Both the position numbers and the translations under genes were made by a program. From the NCBI RefSeq assembly GCF_009498275.1, contig NZ_CP045643.1:2914001-2978000 (forward strand): a stretch of DNA of 64,000 nt. Reading direction: 5' to 3'. Source of the DNA: Streptomyces fagopyri. GTDB taxonomy: Bacteria > Actinomycetota > Actinomycetes > Streptomycetales > Streptomycetaceae. The notes under the pieces were generated by a model, which ran no database searches, had not been told where the DNA came from, and saw nothing but the letters and a program-made list of their open reading frames with translations. Of this stretch, positions 16,611-26,186 are shown piece after piece; positions within the stretch are counted from its first letter, which is position 1; the number at the start of each line of letters is the position of its first letter.

Positions 16611-17714
16611 CTACCCGTCCGAGGGCTCCCCGAGCACGACGACCTCGGCCGCGTCGAACGCCACGGCGACCCGTTCGCCGGGCGCGGGCGCCTCCCGCAG
16701 CGCGCAGGCCGCCTCCAGCCCCGGCGCGCCCTCCGGCTGGAGACGCACGGCGACGTGGGTGCCCCGGAAGGTGCGCGCGGTCACGGTGCAGGGCAGCCCG
16801 TCCGCCTGAGCCACCAGCCGGACACCCGCGGGCCGCACCAGCAGCGTGCCGGGACCCTGCGAGGCACCCTCCGGCACCGGCACCTTCCCCCACGGCGTGT
16901 CCGCCACCCGGCCGGTCACCGTCGCGTCGACGACGTTGTCGAAGCCCAGGAAGCGCGCCACGAACTCGTCCGCCGGACGCTGCCAGACCTCAAGAGGCGT
17001 ACCCGACTGGGCGATCCGCCCGTCGCGCATCACGACGACCCGGTCGGCCAGCGCGAAGGCCTCCCCCTGGTCGTGCGTGACCGCGAGCACGGTCGTGCCC
17101 AACTCGCCGAACACCGCGCGGAGTTCGACGACCAGTCGTTCGCGCAGCGAGCGGTCGAGCTGGCCGAGCGGTTCGTCGAGCATCAGCAGCCGGGGTCGGG
17201 GGGCGAGGGCACGGGCCAGCGCGACCCGCTGCTGCTCGCCCCCGGACAGGGACGCCACCGCCCGGGACGCGGCGCCGGGCAGCCCGACCAGGTCCAGCAA
17301 CTCGCCTACGCGCAGGCCCTGTTGTTCCTTCGACGCGCCGTGCATCCGCAGCCCGAAGGCGACGTTGCCGCCGACGTCGCGCTGCGGGAAGAGCTGGTGG
17401 TCCTGGAACATCAGGCCGACACCGCGGCGGTGCGCGGGCACCCCCGTCTGATCCTGGCCGGACAGCAGCACACGGCCCGCGTCGAGCGGCTGCAGCCCGG
17501 CCACCGCCCGCAGCAACGTGGACTTGCCGCTGCCGCTCGGCCCCAGCACGCACACGATCTCGCGCTCGGCGACCTCCAGGCCGACGGCGTCCAGCACGGG
17601 CCGGCCGCCGAAGCGCACGGTCGCCGCCTCGACGCCGAGCAGGACGTCCGGCACCCCCGCACCGGTACCCGCACCCGTGGGCCCCGCCGTCGCGCCGGTG
17701 CCGGGCTTCGCCAT
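16611..17714 (-). CDS. thiQ: thiamine-type ABC transporter ATP-binding protein
   Basis: 367 residues: a full ATPase domain with Walker A LGPSGSGKST, Q-loop FQDHQLFP, signature LSGGEQQR, Walker B LLMLDEPLGQLD and switch His VTHDQ, then a TOBE-like regulatory domain of about 120 residues. It would power uptake through the adjoining fused permease. Start ATG 17714 shares one base with the permease stop. It is the third gene of a binding protein-permease-ATPase operon behind a TPP riboswitch, hence the thiamine (or precursor) assignment; on sequence alone, iron or thiosulfate importers look alike. Confidence 0.85.
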   Translation of the reverse strand: MAKPGTGATAGPTGAGTGAGVPDVLLGVEAATVRFGGRPVLDAVGLEVAEREIVCVLGPSGSGKSTLLRAVAGLQPLDAGRVLLSGQDQTGVPAHRRGVGLMFQDHQLFPQRDVGGNVAFGLRMHGASKEQQGLRVGELLDLVGLPGAASRAVASLSGGEQQRVALARALAPRPRLLMLDEPLGQLDRSLRERLVVELRAVFGELGTTVLAVTHDQGEAFALADRVVVMRDGRIAQSGTPLEVWQRPADEFVARFLGFDNVVDATVTGRVADTPWGKVPVPEGASQGPGTLLVRPAGVRLVAQADGLPCTVTARTFRGTHVAVRLQPEGAPGLEAACALREAPAPGERVAVAFDAAEVVVLGEPSDG

Positions 17715-19405
17715 CAGAACTCCCCTGTCCGGTCGGTCCGCATGCGTTCCAACAGCAGCAGCGCCACCGCGCACACCATCATCAAGATCGTCGAAAGAGC
17801 CATCGCCTGCCCGTAGTTGAGGTCCCCGGCACGCCCGAGCAGACGCGCCACCGCGACCGGCAGCGTCGGGTTGTCGGGGCGCGCGATGAAGACCGTCGCC
17901 CCGAACTCGCCCAGCGACACGGCGAAGGCGAACCCCGCCGCGATCAGCAGCGCGCGCCGCACCATCGGCAGGTCGACCTCCCGCCACACCCGCCACGGCG
18001 AGGCCCCGAGCACCGACGCCGCCTCCCGAAGCCGTCCGTCCACGGCCCGCAGCACGGGCAGCATCGTCCGTACGACGAAGGGGACGCCCACGAGTGCCTG
18101 GGCGAGCGGCACCAGGATCCAGCTGCTCCTGAGGTCGAGCGGCGGCTCGTCCAGGGCGATCAGGAACCCGAAACCGACGGTCACGGCGGACACACCGAGC
18201 GGCAGCATCAGCAGCGCGTCGAACCCCCGTACGAGCCGACCGGCGCGGCCGGTGAGAGCGGCGGCCGCAAGACCTCCGATGACCACGGCGATCGCGGTGG
18301 CGGCGAGCGCGTACTCCAGTGAGTTGCCGATCGCCTCGATCGGGGCCACCAGGAAGATGCCGTCGTCGTCGGAGGCCAGCGCCCTGTAGTAGCCGAAGCC
18401 GAGACCACCGGGAGTGTCCAGGGACCGCTGGACCAGGACTCCGAGCGGGAGCACGAGCAGTACCGCGATGCTCGCCAGCACTCCGGTGAGCAGTGCCCAC
18501 TGCCCGGCCCCGCGCGGCCGGCGGGCGGTCGTCTCCGGGGCCACCAGACGCAGGGCGGTCTCCCGGCGGCGTACGGTCCCGGCGTGGACGGCGAGGATCG
18601 CGCCGACGGCCACGAACTGGATGATCGTCAGCACCGCCGCTGTCGCGAGGTCGAAGATCTCCGAGGTCTGCCGGTAGATCTCGACCTCAAGGGTGGAGAA
18701 GGTCGGCCCGCCGAGGATCTGGACCACTCCGAACGAGGTGAAGGTGAAGAGGAAGACCATGAGCGCCGCGGCGGCCACGGCCGGGCTCAGGGCCGGGAGC
18801 GTCACCGTGCGCCAGGCAGCGAAGCGGGAGGCGCCGAGCACACGCGCGGCCTCCTCCTGACGCGGGTCGAGCTGCGACCAGAGCCCGCCGACCGTGCGCA
18901 CGACCACGGCGTAGTTGAAGAAGACGTGCGCGAGCAGGATCGCCCAGACGGTGGTGTCGAGCCGGACGCCCCAGAGGCCGTCGAGAAGCCCGCCGCGGCC
19001 GATCAGTGCCAAGAACGCCGTACCGACGACGACGGTGGGCAGCACGAACGGGACGGTCACCACCGCGCGCAGCACCTGCTTGCCCCGGAAGTCGAAGCGC
19101 GCGAAGACGTACGCGCCGGGGAGCGCGATCAGCAGCGTGAGCGCGGTCGAGGCGAGCGCCTGCCAGGTGGTGAACCACAGCACGTGCCGGATGTCGGACC
19201 GGCCGAGCACCTCACCGATCCGCCCGAACCGCCAGACCCCGTCGGCCTGGAGACCGCGGGCCACGATCGCCGCGACGGGGTAGGCGAAGAAGACGGCGAA
19301 GAACGCGACCGGCAGGGCCATGAGCCACAGCCGGGTCGCGCTGCCACGCCGCCCGCGCGCCGCCTCCGCTACTTCAGTACGAGCGAGGTCCACGACGTGA
19401 CCCAC
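17714..19405 (-). CDS. thiP: thiamine-type ABC transporter permease, two fused permease domains
   Basis: 563 residues with about twelve membrane helices, two tandem copies of the BPD_transp_1 domain. Each has its EAA loop: EEAARVLGASRFAAWRTVTLPAL near residues 183-205 and REAASVLGASPWRVWREVDLPMV near 458-480 (the ATPase contact sites). This fused two-domain form is that of ThiP and of the iron transporter FbpB. It starts 37 bp inside the end of the binding protein gene, so expression is coupled and presumably under the TPP riboswitch. Confidence 0.87.
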   Translation of the reverse strand: MGHVVDLARTEVAEAARGRRGSATRLWLMALPVAFFAVFFAYPVAAIVARGLQADGVWRFGRIGEVLGRSDIRHVLWFTTWQALASTALTLLIALPGAYVFARFDFRGKQVLRAVVTVPFVLPTVVVGTAFLALIGRGGLLDGLWGVRLDTTVWAILLAHVFFNYAVVVRTVGGLWSQLDPRQEEAARVLGASRFAAWRTVTLPALSPAVAAAALMVFLFTFTSFGVVQILGGPTFSTLEVEIYRQTSEIFDLATAAVLTIIQFVAVGAILAVHAGTVRRRETALRLVAPETTARRPRGAGQWALLTGVLASIAVLLVLPLGVLVQRSLDTPGGLGFGYYRALASDDDGIFLVAPIEAIGNSLEYALAATAIAVVIGGLAAAALTGRAGRLVRGFDALLMLPLGVSAVTVGFGFLIALDEPPLDLRSSWILVPLAQALVGVPFVVRTMLPVLRAVDGRLREAASVLGASPWRVWREVDLPMVRRALLIAAGFAFAVSLGEFGATVFIARPDNPTLPVAVARLLGRAGDLNYGQAMALSTILMMVCAVALLLLERMRTDRTGEF

Positions 19406-20451
19406 TGGTCGCGGTTCTTGGCGATGTCGGCCGGGGCCAGGGTCTCGGGGTGCTCGGCCTGCGGGCCGAACTTCACGAACGCCTCGGGCACCTTGGCCGC
19501 CTCACGCACCGGGTACACGAACATGTTCAGCGGCATGTCCTCCTGGAACCGGGCGCTGATGAGGAAGTCGAGGAGCGCCTTGCCGCCCTTGGTGTTCTTC
19601 GCGTTGCTCAGCAGCCCCGCGTACTCGACCTGGCGGAAGCAGGTGCCGTTCGCGACCCCGGTCGGCGCGGTCTTCGGCTTCGGGTCGGCGTAGATCACCT
19701 CGGCGGGCGGTGAGGAGGCGTACGAGACGACGAGCGGCCGGTCGGCCTTGGCCTTCTTGCCGCCCGCGGACCCCGAGAACTCGTCGTTGTACGCCTGCTC
19801 CCAGCCGTCGACCACCTTCACGCCGTTGGCCTTGAGCTTCTTCCAGTAGTCCTGCCAGCCGGCGTCCCCGTACTTCGCGGCGGTGCCGAGCAGGAAGCCG
19901 AGGCCGGGCGAGGACGTGGACGCGTTCTCGGTGACGAGGAGGTTCTTGTACTCGGGCTTGACCAGGTCGTCGAAGGAGGTGGGCGGGGCCAGCCTGTGCT
20001 CGGCGAAGTAGGCCTTGTCGTAGTTGACGCAGATGTCGCCGGAGTCGATGGGCGTGACCCGGTGCTTGTCCTCGTCGACCCGGTACCGCTGGACGATCCG
20101 GTCGGAGTCCTTGGGCTCGTACGGCTGGAACAGCCCGTTGTCGAGCGCCCGGGAGAGCAGGGTGTTGTCGACGCCGAAGAGCACGTCGCCCTGCGGGTTG
20201 TCCTTGGTCAGGATGGCCTTGTTCACGGCCTGGCCGGCGTCGCCGTCCTTGAGGATCCGGACCTTGTAGCCCGACTCGTGCTCGAAGGCGCGCAGCACGC
20301 TCTTGGAGTAGGCGAAGGAGTCGTGACTGACGAGGGTCACGGTCCCGGAGTCGGCGGCCTTGTCGCCGGAGCCGGACGAGCCGCACGCGGACAGCGTGAC
20401 GAGGCCCAGCGCGACGACCGCGGCCGCGGTCGTCCTCTTGTCGATGCTCAC
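19369..20451 (-). CDS. thiB: thiamine ABC transporter substrate-binding lipoprotein
   Basis: 360 residues. Signal peptide with lipobox LSAC (Cys near residue 23). The mature protein has the ThiB/TbpA pattern: VTLVSHDSFAYSKSVLRAFE, GDVLFGVDNTLLSRAL, IDSGDICVNYDK, DGWEQAYNDEFSG, VVSYASSPPAEV and a PLNMFVYPV end. The GTG start is preceded by a perfect AGGAGG. It is the first gene behind the TPP riboswitch and hairpin, which makes thiamine, TPP or a thiamine precursor the expected ligand. Confidence 0.93.
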   Translation of the reverse strand: MSIDKRTTAAAVVALGLVTLSACGSSGSGDKAADSGTVTLVSHDSFAYSKSVLRAFEHESGYKVRILKDGDAGQAVNKAILTKDNPQGDVLFGVDNTLLSRALDNGLFQPYEPKDSDRIVQRYRVDEDKHRVTPIDSGDICVNYDKAYFAEHRLAPPTSFDDLVKPEYKNLLVTENASTSSPGLGFLLGTAAKYGDAGWQDYWKKLKANGVKVVDGWEQAYNDEFSGSAGGKKAKADRPLVVSYASSPPAEVIYADPKPKTAPTGVANGTCFRQVEYAGLLSNAKNTKGGKALLDFLISARFQEDMPLNMFVYPVREAAKVPEAFVKFGPQAEHPETLAPADIAKNRDQWVTSWTSLVLK

Positions 20452-20485
20452 TGAATTCCTCCTGGGGTGACCAGGAAGAGACGCG

Positions 20486-20521
20486 GCCCTGCCCGGGAAC
20501 TCGGCGGTTCCCGGGCAGGGC
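20486..20521 (-). terminator. 15-bp hairpin between TPP riboswitch and thiB, likely expression platform
   Basis: Arms 20486-20500 and 20507-20521 are perfectly complementary with a six-base loop. It lies directly after the riboswitch aptamer and about 20 nt before the AGGAGG of thiB, so it can act as a riboswitch-controlled terminator. An antiterminator partner was not worked out. Confidence 0.75.
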
Positions 20522-20538
20522 GCAACAGCTTGAGTGAT

Positions 20539-20642
20539 GCCCGAACTTCCTACCCAGAATGACCTGGGCGAGGTTCAGAGGGTCTGCGGCCCACCGGTGC
20601 TCCGGCTGCCGCACTCTCAGCGCTGTGGCGCTCCCCTGTCGG
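20539..20642 (-). promoter_or_regulatory. TPP (thiamine pyrophosphate) riboswitch
   Basis: Read on the minus strand, the leader of the transporter operon contains the two conserved THI-box cores in order: a GGGGAGC arm followed by GCTGAGAG, then GACCCTCTGAACCT and a GGGTAGGAA-type end. Spacing between the cores fits the five-helix TPP aptamer. The riboswitch lies between the rlmN stop and thiB. High TPP would shut off the importer. Confidence 0.92.
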
Positions 20643-20685
20643 ATATGAAGATGTCGGAATATGAAAATGTACGTGCCCGGTCAGA

Positions 20686-21792
20686 CTACCGCTCGGTCGC
20701 CGCGAGCTGGCCGCACGCCCCGTCGATCTCCTGGCCCCGGGTGTCCCGCACGGTGACGGGCACGCCGTGCGCCGCGATGGCCTCGACGAACGCCTTCTCG
20801 TCCTCGGGCCGCGACGCGGTCCACTTCGAGCCCGGGGTCGGGTTCAGCGGGATCAGGTTGACGTGCACGGGCTTGCCCCTGAGCAGCCGCCCGAGCCGGT
20901 CACCGCGCCACGCCTGGTCGTTGATGTCCCGGATGAGGGCGTACTCGATGGAGAGCCGGCGCCCCGACTTGGCCGCGTACTCCCAGCCCGCGTCGAGCAC
21001 CTCCCGTACCTTCCAGCGCGTGTTCACGGGGACGAGGGTGTCGCGCAGCTCGTCGTCCGGCGCGTGCAGGGAGATGGCGAGGCGGCACTTGAAGCCCTCG
21101 TCGGAGAACCGGTGGATGGCCGGGACCAGTCCGACCGTCGACACGGTGATGCCGCGCTGGGAGAGTCCGAGACCGTCCGGCTCGGGGTCGGTGAGCGCGC
21201 GGATGGCGCCCACGACCCGCTTGTAGTTGGCGAGCGGCTCCCCCATGCCCATGAAGACGATGTTGCTCAGCCGCGCCGGGCCACCGGGGATCTCCCCGTC
21301 CCGCAGCGCCCGCATACCGTCCACGATCTGGTGCACGATCTCGCCGGTCGACAGGTTCCGGTCGAGTCCGGCCTGGCCCGTGGCACAGAACGGGCAGTTC
21401 ATCCCGCAGCCCGCCTGGGAGCTGATGCACATGGTCACCCGGTCCGGGTAGCGCATCAGCACGGACTCGACGAGCGTGCCGTCGAAGAGCCGCCACAGCG
21501 TCTTGCGAGTGGTCTCCTGGTCGGTCGACAGATGCCGCACGACGGTCATCAGCTCGGGAAGCAGCGCTTCCTGGAGCTTGCCGCGCGCGGCGGCCGGGAT
21601 GTCCGTCCATTCCGCGGGGTCGTGCGCGAACCGGGCGAAGTAGTGCTGCGAGAGCTGCTTGGCGCGAAACGGCTTCTCCCCGATCGCGGCGACGGCCTCT
21701 TTACGCTCGGCGGGCGTGAGATCGGCGAGGTGCCGCGGCGGCTTCTTGGCTCCGCGGGGGGCGACGAATGTGAGTTCTCCGGGCTTCGGCAT
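20686..21792 (-). CDS. rlmN: 23S rRNA (adenine2503-C2)/tRNA adenine37 methyltransferase RlmN
   Basis: 368 residues, a radical SAM enzyme that methylates C2 of A2503 in 23S rRNA and A37 in some tRNAs. The CxxxCxxC cluster is in [53 protein letters not shown] and the C-terminal [15 protein letters not shown] (with the conserved Cys near the end) are all present. ATG 21792 follows GGAAGGG. Next to thiB in the same direction, but separated by the riboswitch. Confidence 0.97.
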   Translation of the reverse strand: MPKPGELTFVAPRGAKKPPRHLADLTPAERKEAVAAIGEKPFRAKQLSQHYFARFAHDPAEWTDIPAAARGKLQEALLPELMTVVRHLSTDQETTRKTLWRLFDGTLVESVLMRYPDRVTMCISSQAGCGMNCPFCATGQAGLDRNLSTGEIVHQIVDGMRALRDGEIPGGPARLSNIVFMGMGEPLANYKRVVGAIRALTDPEPDGLGLSQRGITVSTVGLVPAIHRFSDEGFKCRLAISLHAPDDELRDTLVPVNTRWKVREVLDAGWEYAAKSGRRLSIEYALIRDINDQAWRGDRLGRLLRGKPVHVNLIPLNPTPGSKWTASRPEDEKAFVEAIAAHGVPVTVRDTRGQEIDGACGQLAATER

Positions 21793-21999
21793 AACCCTTC
21801 CAGTGTCGCAGATCAACTCGGCCGTCCCAGGCCGGAGCGGGGTGGGGGTGGTCACCTGTGGGTGCCGTCTGTCAGCTTCGGTCGGCCTCGCACGGCCCAG
21901 GGACGGCCCGGCACGGTCCTCGGCCGGACCCTCGTGGCGATGTCAGTGCCGGTGACTAGCGTGCGACGACCATCGAGCGCGACTCATCGGGGAGGGGCC

Positions 22000-22348
22000 A
22001 TGGGAGCCAGAACGGGACTGCTCATCTACGCGCACGGCGAAATGCCGGACCTGCTACGGCAGGCGGGGGCGGCGGACCTGCCGCGCACATCCGAGATGAT
22101 GCGCCGCCTTTACCCGGGCTGGGAGATCGAACAGCTCCCCGGCTCGACGCTGGGGGGGCGGCGTGTACCCACCGAAGGACACGGCGTACGCCGCGAGTCG
22201 GCCCGGCGTGGAGATCGTCTGCGACCAACGGGTGATGATCGACTTCCCGTCCCGGCTTCCCGAGCACCTCGTCGCGGCGAGCGCCGGCCGCCCTCGGGCC
22301 TCGTGGCCCAGGACCCCTGACGGCCCGGAGACGGCCCAGCGGCCATGA
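22000..22348 (+). pseudogene. DUF6928-like protein, frameshifted and 3' truncated
   Basis: ATG 22000 with GGAGGGG in front starts MGARTGLLIYAHGEMPDLLRQ (split: MGARTGLLIYAHG, EMPDLLRQAG) and runs in frame to about 22155, ending PGWEIEQLPGSTLG. The continuation YPPKDTAYAASRPGVEIVCDQ is found in the next frame from about 22163 and goes on to HLVAASAGR, after which the protein diverges and stops at 22348. The frame change lies at a run of seven G (22152-22158). The family, as I remember it, continues for about another 60 residues, so the 3' end is lost too. A sequencing error could explain the shift but not the truncation. Confidence 0.75.
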
Positions 22349-22454
22349 GACAGCCCCCTACAGGCGACAACTTCGCCGGTGAGGGGGATTCTTCGCGCCG
22401 GATCACATCAGTTCTCCAGCTGCGGGCACAGCCCTTCCAGGGGCGCGGACATAC

Positions 22455-22495
22455 GGTGAGGGGCCCGCCGCCCTGTGGGCAACGGACCCCTCACC
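22455..22495 (-). terminator. hairpin after cdsA
   Basis: Arms GGTGAGGGG (22455-22463) and CCCCTCACC (22487-22495) lie 15 bp past the minus-strand cdsA stop, and end the rpsB-to-cdsA gene run. Confidence 0.75.
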
Positions 22496-22509
22496 GACGA
22501 AAGCGCAGG

Positions 22510-23637
22510 TCAGCCGGACCCTACGAAGATCACCAACAGGAGCCAGACCACGGGAGCCGTGGGCAGGAGCGAGTCCAGGCGGTCCATGATGCCGCCGTGA
22601 CCCGGCAGCAGCGTGCCCATGTCCTTGATGCCCAGGTCCCGCTTGATCATGGACTCACCGAGGTCGCCGAGCGTGGCCGTGGCCGCGACCGCGAGGCCGA
22701 TGATCAGGCCCTGCCACCATGTGCCGTCCTCGATCAGGAACTGAAGGCACAGCGCGCCCCCGACCATCGCGAAGGCGACCGCTCCGACCAGGCCCTCGCG
22801 GGTCTTGCCGGGGCTGATGCGGGGCGCGAGCTTGTGCTTGCCGAAGCGCCAGCCGATCGCGTACGCGCCGGTGTCGCTGACGACCGTCAGGAGCAGGAAC
22901 GTCAGGACGCGGCGCGGCCCGTCGTCCGCGGTCAGCATCATCGCCACGAAGGTCGCCAGGAACGGCACGTAGAAGGCCGCGAAGACCCCCGCCGTGACGT
23001 CCTTGAGGTATCCCTCGGGCGGTTCCGTCATCCGCCAGACCAGGACCGCCAGCGCGGTGAGCGCCATCGCCACCCACGCGCCCTCGGCGCCCCGTACGTA
23101 GCCGGCCACGACCATGGCCGCGCCACCGACCGCGAGCGGCACGAGCGGCGCCTTGATGCCCTTGCGTTCGTCGAGCCGCGAGGTGAGCTCCCACAGCCCC
23201 ACCACCACGGCGACGGCGACCACACCGACGAACACGGCCTTGACGATGAACAACGACGCGACGATCACCGCACCGAGCCCGACGCCCACCCCTATCGCAG
23301 CACCCAGGTCGCGGCCTGCACTCTTCTTCGGTGCGGGCGCGGGCTGCGGGGCGGCGCTGGGCATGGGCTCCTGCGGCTTCTGCGACGGGTTCCCGTAGGA
23401 CCCGGTCGACGGTGTGTCGTCGCGGACAGGGGGGCCGCTCAGCCGAGCGGCCCCCCGGTCGTCATCCTGGTCTCCGCCGTGTGCGGGTCCGTCGGGCACG
23501 ATGGGCATGGGGCGAGTGTGCTGCGCGTCATGCGCATCGTACGCGGGACCCACCGGGCCTGCCCCCTGGGCAGACCCCTGCTCGGAGGGCCCCCAGTATC
23601 CGGCTTGCGGCGGAGCCCCCCAGGAAGAGTCGTTCAT
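22510..23637 (-). CDS. cdsA: phosphatidate cytidylyltransferase
   Basis: 375 residues. Makes CDP-diacylglycerol from phosphatidate and CTP for phospholipid synthesis at the membrane. The N-terminal 105 residues are a Pro/Gln/Gly-rich cytoplasmic tail; about eight hydrophobic helices follow. The family signature is clear near the C terminus: SMIKRDLGIKDMGTLLPGHGG then MDRLDSLL. The ATG shares one base with the frr stop, so the two are translationally coupled. Confidence 0.96.
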   Translation of the reverse strand: MNDSSWGAPPQAGYWGPSEQGSAQGAGPVGPAYDAHDAQHTRPMPIVPDGPAHGGDQDDDRGAARLSGPPVRDDTPSTGSYGNPSQKPQEPMPSAAPQPAPAPKKSAGRDLGAAIGVGVGLGAVIVASLFIVKAVFVGVVAVAVVVGLWELTSRLDERKGIKAPLVPLAVGGAAMVVAGYVRGAEGAWVAMALTALAVLVWRMTEPPEGYLKDVTAGVFAAFYVPFLATFVAMMLTADDGPRRVLTFLLLTVVSDTGAYAIGWRFGKHKLAPRISPGKTREGLVGAVAFAMVGGALCLQFLIEDGTWWQGLIIGLAVAATATLGDLGESMIKRDLGIKDMGTLLPGHGGIMDRLDSLLPTAPVVWLLLVIFVGSG

Positions 23638-24197
23638 CAGACCTCGAGCAGCTCCGCTTCCTTGTGCTTCAGGAGCTCGTCCACCTGGGCGACGTACTTC
23701 GCGGTGGTGTCGTCGAGCTCCTTCTCGGCACGGCGGCCCTCGTCCTCGCCGACCTCGCCGTCCTTGATCAGCTTGTCGATGGTCTCCTTCGCCTTGCGGC
23801 GCACGGAGCGGATCGAGATCTTGGCGTCCTCACCCTTGGTCTTGGCGACCTTGATGAACTCCTTGCGGCGCTCCTGCGTCAGCTCGGGGAACACCACGCG
23901 GATGATGCTGCCGTCATTGCTCGGGTTGACACCCAGGTCGGAGTCGCGGATCGCCTGTTCGATGTTGCGCAGCGCGCTCTTGTCGAACGGGGTGACCACG
24001 GCCATGCGCGGTTCGGGGACCGCGAACGAGGCCAGCTGGTTGATCGGCGTCAGCGCGCCGTAGTAGTCGGCCACGATCTTGTTGAACATCGCCGGGTGCG
24101 CACGGCCGGTGCGGATCGCGGCGAAGTCCTCCTTGGCGACCACGACGGCCTTCTCCATCTTCTCCTCGGCCTCGAGGAGGGTCTCTTCGATCACCAC
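23637..24197 (-). CDS. frr: ribosome recycling factor
   Basis: 186 residues, the normal RRF length. It frees ribosomes from mRNA after termination together with EF-G. Typical segments: [46 protein letters not shown] and the C-terminal [10 protein letters not shown]. The start is one of two consecutive GTG codons behind AGGAGC. Coupled to cdsA by a one-base overlap. Confidence 0.98.
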   Translation of the reverse strand: MVIEETLLEAEEKMEKAVVVAKEDFAAIRTGRAHPAMFNKIVADYYGALTPINQLASFAVPEPRMAVVTPFDKSALRNIEQAIRDSDLGVNPSNDGSIIRVVFPELTQERRKEFIKVAKTKGEDAKISIRSVRRKAKETIDKLIKDGEVGEDEGRRAEKELDDTTAKYVAQVDELLKHKEAELLEV

Positions 24198-24307
24198 TTG
24201 CTCCTGCGTGTCTTGAGTAGGCCCGGCAGCTGTTCCTCGTCGGGGTGGCAGCCGGCTGCGTCGCGTCTTGTTCCTGCACGGTTCCGGACCGGCAGGACAT
24301 TGTCCAT

Positions 24308-24363
24308 CCCCCGGTCAGGGTCCGTCCGTCCCCGGGTCAGGGTCCGTCCGTCCCCGGGTCAGG
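24308..24363. repeat. 22-bp tandem repeat between pyrH and frr
   Basis: About two and a half copies of a 22-bp unit (CCGGGTCAGGGTCCGTCCGTCC) end at the pyrH stop codon. The 24198-24358 spacer has no other feature. The origin is probably duplication by slippage. Confidence 0.8.
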
Positions 24364-25129
24364 CCCGGCCGCTCGGGTCACCCACGAGTGTGCCGATCTT
24401 CTCACCCTTGACGGCCCGCGCGATATTGCCCTCCGCCAGGAGCTCGAAGACCAGGATCGGCAGCTTGTTGTCACGGCACAGCGTGATCGCGGTCATGTCG
24501 GCGACCTTGAGGTCGCGGGTGATGACCTCGCCGTAGCTGAGCGAGTCGAACTTGACGGCCTCGGGGTTGGTCTTGGGGTCGGAGTCGTAGACCCCGTCGA
24601 CACCGTTCTTGCCCATCAGCAGGGCCTCGGCGTCGATCTCCAGGGCACGCTGGGCGGCCGTGGTGTCGGTGGAGAAGTACGGCATGCCCATACCGGCGCC
24701 GAAGATGACCACACGGCCCTTCTCCAGGTGCCGTACGGCGCGCAGCGGGATGTACGGCTCGGCGACCTGGCCCATGGTGATGGCGGTCTGCACACGGCTG
24801 TCGATGCCCTCCTTCTCCAGGAAGTCCTGGAGAGCGAGGCAGTTCATCACCGTGCCGAGCATGCCCATGTAGTCGGAGCGCGCCCGGTCCATGCCGCGCT
24901 GCTGGAGTTCGGCGCCGCGGAAGAAGTTGCCGCCGCCGATGACGACGGCGATCTGGGCACCCCCGCGCACGACGGCCGCGATCTCGCGGGCGATCTTGTG
25001 CACCACGTCGGGATCGACGCCCAGTCCGCCGCCACCGGCGAACGCCTCACCGGAAAGCTTCAGCATGAAGCGTCCGGCGCCTTTGCCGTCGTCGGTCTTC
25101 TCGCTCTTGTCGGCCTGGGTGCTGGTCAT
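24359..25129 (-). CDS. pyrH: UMP kinase
   Basis: 256 residues. Phosphorylates UMP to UDP in pyrimidine synthesis. [14 protein letters not shown] (nucleotide loop), [32 protein letters not shown], and [11 protein letters not shown] are diagnostic for the hexameric bacterial enzyme. ATG 25129 is preceded by AGGAGATCTCC. Located between tsf and frr, the order typical of Streptomyces and of many other bacteria. Confidence 0.98.
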   Translation of the reverse strand: MTSTQADKSEKTDDGKGAGRFMLKLSGEAFAGGGGLGVDPDVVHKIAREIAAVVRGGAQIAVVIGGGNFFRGAELQQRGMDRARSDYMGMLGTVMNCLALQDFLEKEGIDSRVQTAITMGQVAEPYIPLRAVRHLEKGRVVIFGAGMGMPYFSTDTTAAQRALEIDAEALLMGKNGVDGVYDSDPKTNPEAVKFDSLSYGEVITRDLKVADMTAITLCRDNKLPILVFELLAEGNIARAVKGEKIGTLVGDPSGRA

Positions 25130-25159
25130 GGAGATCTCCTCATGGTGCACATACGAAGA

Positions 25160-25205
25160 AGGCCATTGCCGGTGGGGTGTTGGCTCCCATGCTCGGCAAT
25201 GGCCT
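25160..25205 (-). terminator. 12-bp hairpin between tsf and pyrH
   Basis: Arms 25160-25171 (AGGCCATTGCCG) and 25194-25205 pair perfectly. It stands after the tsf stop and 31 bp before the pyrH ATG on the minus strand, so it could reduce read-through or act as a leader structure for pyrH. Confidence 0.72.
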
Positions 25206-25308
25206 CCTCGTCAGATCTGCTGTCGTCCGGCACGCACGCGCGCGTGCCGGCGTACGCGGACGACTGCTGTCGACCCTATAGGGGTCGCGCGTCGATCGCT
25301 GTACGGAC

Positions 25309-26145
25309 TCAGATGCCGACCTTGATGCGCGCGAAGCGCTTCAGGGTGACACCGGCCTCGTCCAGGACCTGCTGGACGGACTTCTTCTGGTCCAGCGCGT
25401 AGGGCTGGCCCAGCAGGGTGGCCTCCTTGAAGAAGGCGTTGACGCGACCCTCGACGATCTTCGGGAGGGCGGCCTCGGGCTTGCCCTCGGCGCGGGTCGT
25501 CTCCTCGGCGACGCGGCGCTCGGACTCGACGACCTCGGCCGGCACGTCCTCCCGCGCGAGGTACTTCGGGGCGAAGGCGGCGATGTGCTGCGCGACACCC
25601 TTGGCGAGCTCGGCGTTGGCCTTGTCCAGCTCGACCAGGACACCGATCTGCGGGGGCAGGTCGGGCATGGTGCGGTGCATGTACGCGGTCACGTAGACGC
25701 CGGAGAACTGGGCGAAGCGGTCCAGGACGATCTTCTCGCCCAGGTTGGCGTTGGCCTCGTCGACGAACGCCTGAACCGTCTTGCCGGGCTCGATCTCGGA
25801 GCCCAGGAGGGTCTCGAGGTCGGCCGGGGAGGTCTTGGTGACGTGGTCGGCGAGCCGGCCGGCGACGGCCTGGAACTTCTCGCCCTTGGCGACGAAGTCC
25901 GTCTCGCACTTCAGCTCGACCAGGACACCGGAGGTGTTGTCGTCGGCGATGACGGAGACCACGGCGCCGTTCTCGGCGGAGCGGCCCTCGCGCTTGGCGA
26001 CGCCCTTCTGGCCCTTGATGCGCAGTTCCTCGACGGCCCTGTCGACGTTGCCGTCGGCCTCGTCCAGCGCCTTCTTGCAGTCCATCATGCCTGCGCCGGT
26101 GAGCTCACGGAGCTTCTTGACGTCGGCGGCGGTGTAGTTCGCCAT
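25309..26145 (-). CDS. tsf: translation elongation factor Ts
   Basis: 278 residues. Nucleotide exchange factor for EF-Tu. The N-terminal UBA-like domain (VKKLRELTGAGMMDCKKAL) and the two EF-Ts repeats (KCETDFVA; YMHRTMPDLPPQIGVLVEL) are intact. It follows rpsB across a hairpin that may tune the ratio of the two products. Confidence 0.98.
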   Translation of the reverse strand: MANYTAADVKKLRELTGAGMMDCKKALDEADGNVDRAVEELRIKGQKGVAKREGRSAENGAVVSVIADDNTSGVLVELKCETDFVAKGEKFQAVAGRLADHVTKTSPADLETLLGSEIEPGKTVQAFVDEANANLGEKIVLDRFAQFSGVYVTAYMHRTMPDLPPQIGVLVELDKANAELAKGVAQHIAAFAPKYLAREDVPAEVVESERRVAEETTRAEGKPEAALPKIVEGRVNAFFKEATLLGQPYALDQKKSVQQVLDEAGVTLKRFARIKVGI

Positions 26146-26186
26146 GATTCCTGGAATCTCTCTCGAAGTCTGAAGATCTACGGGGC

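Noticed and set aside
16611..19405. Iron(III) transporter assignment for the three-gene ABC importer
   Set aside because: The proteins alone could be read so, but the TPP riboswitch in the leader and the ThiB-like pattern favour thiamine.
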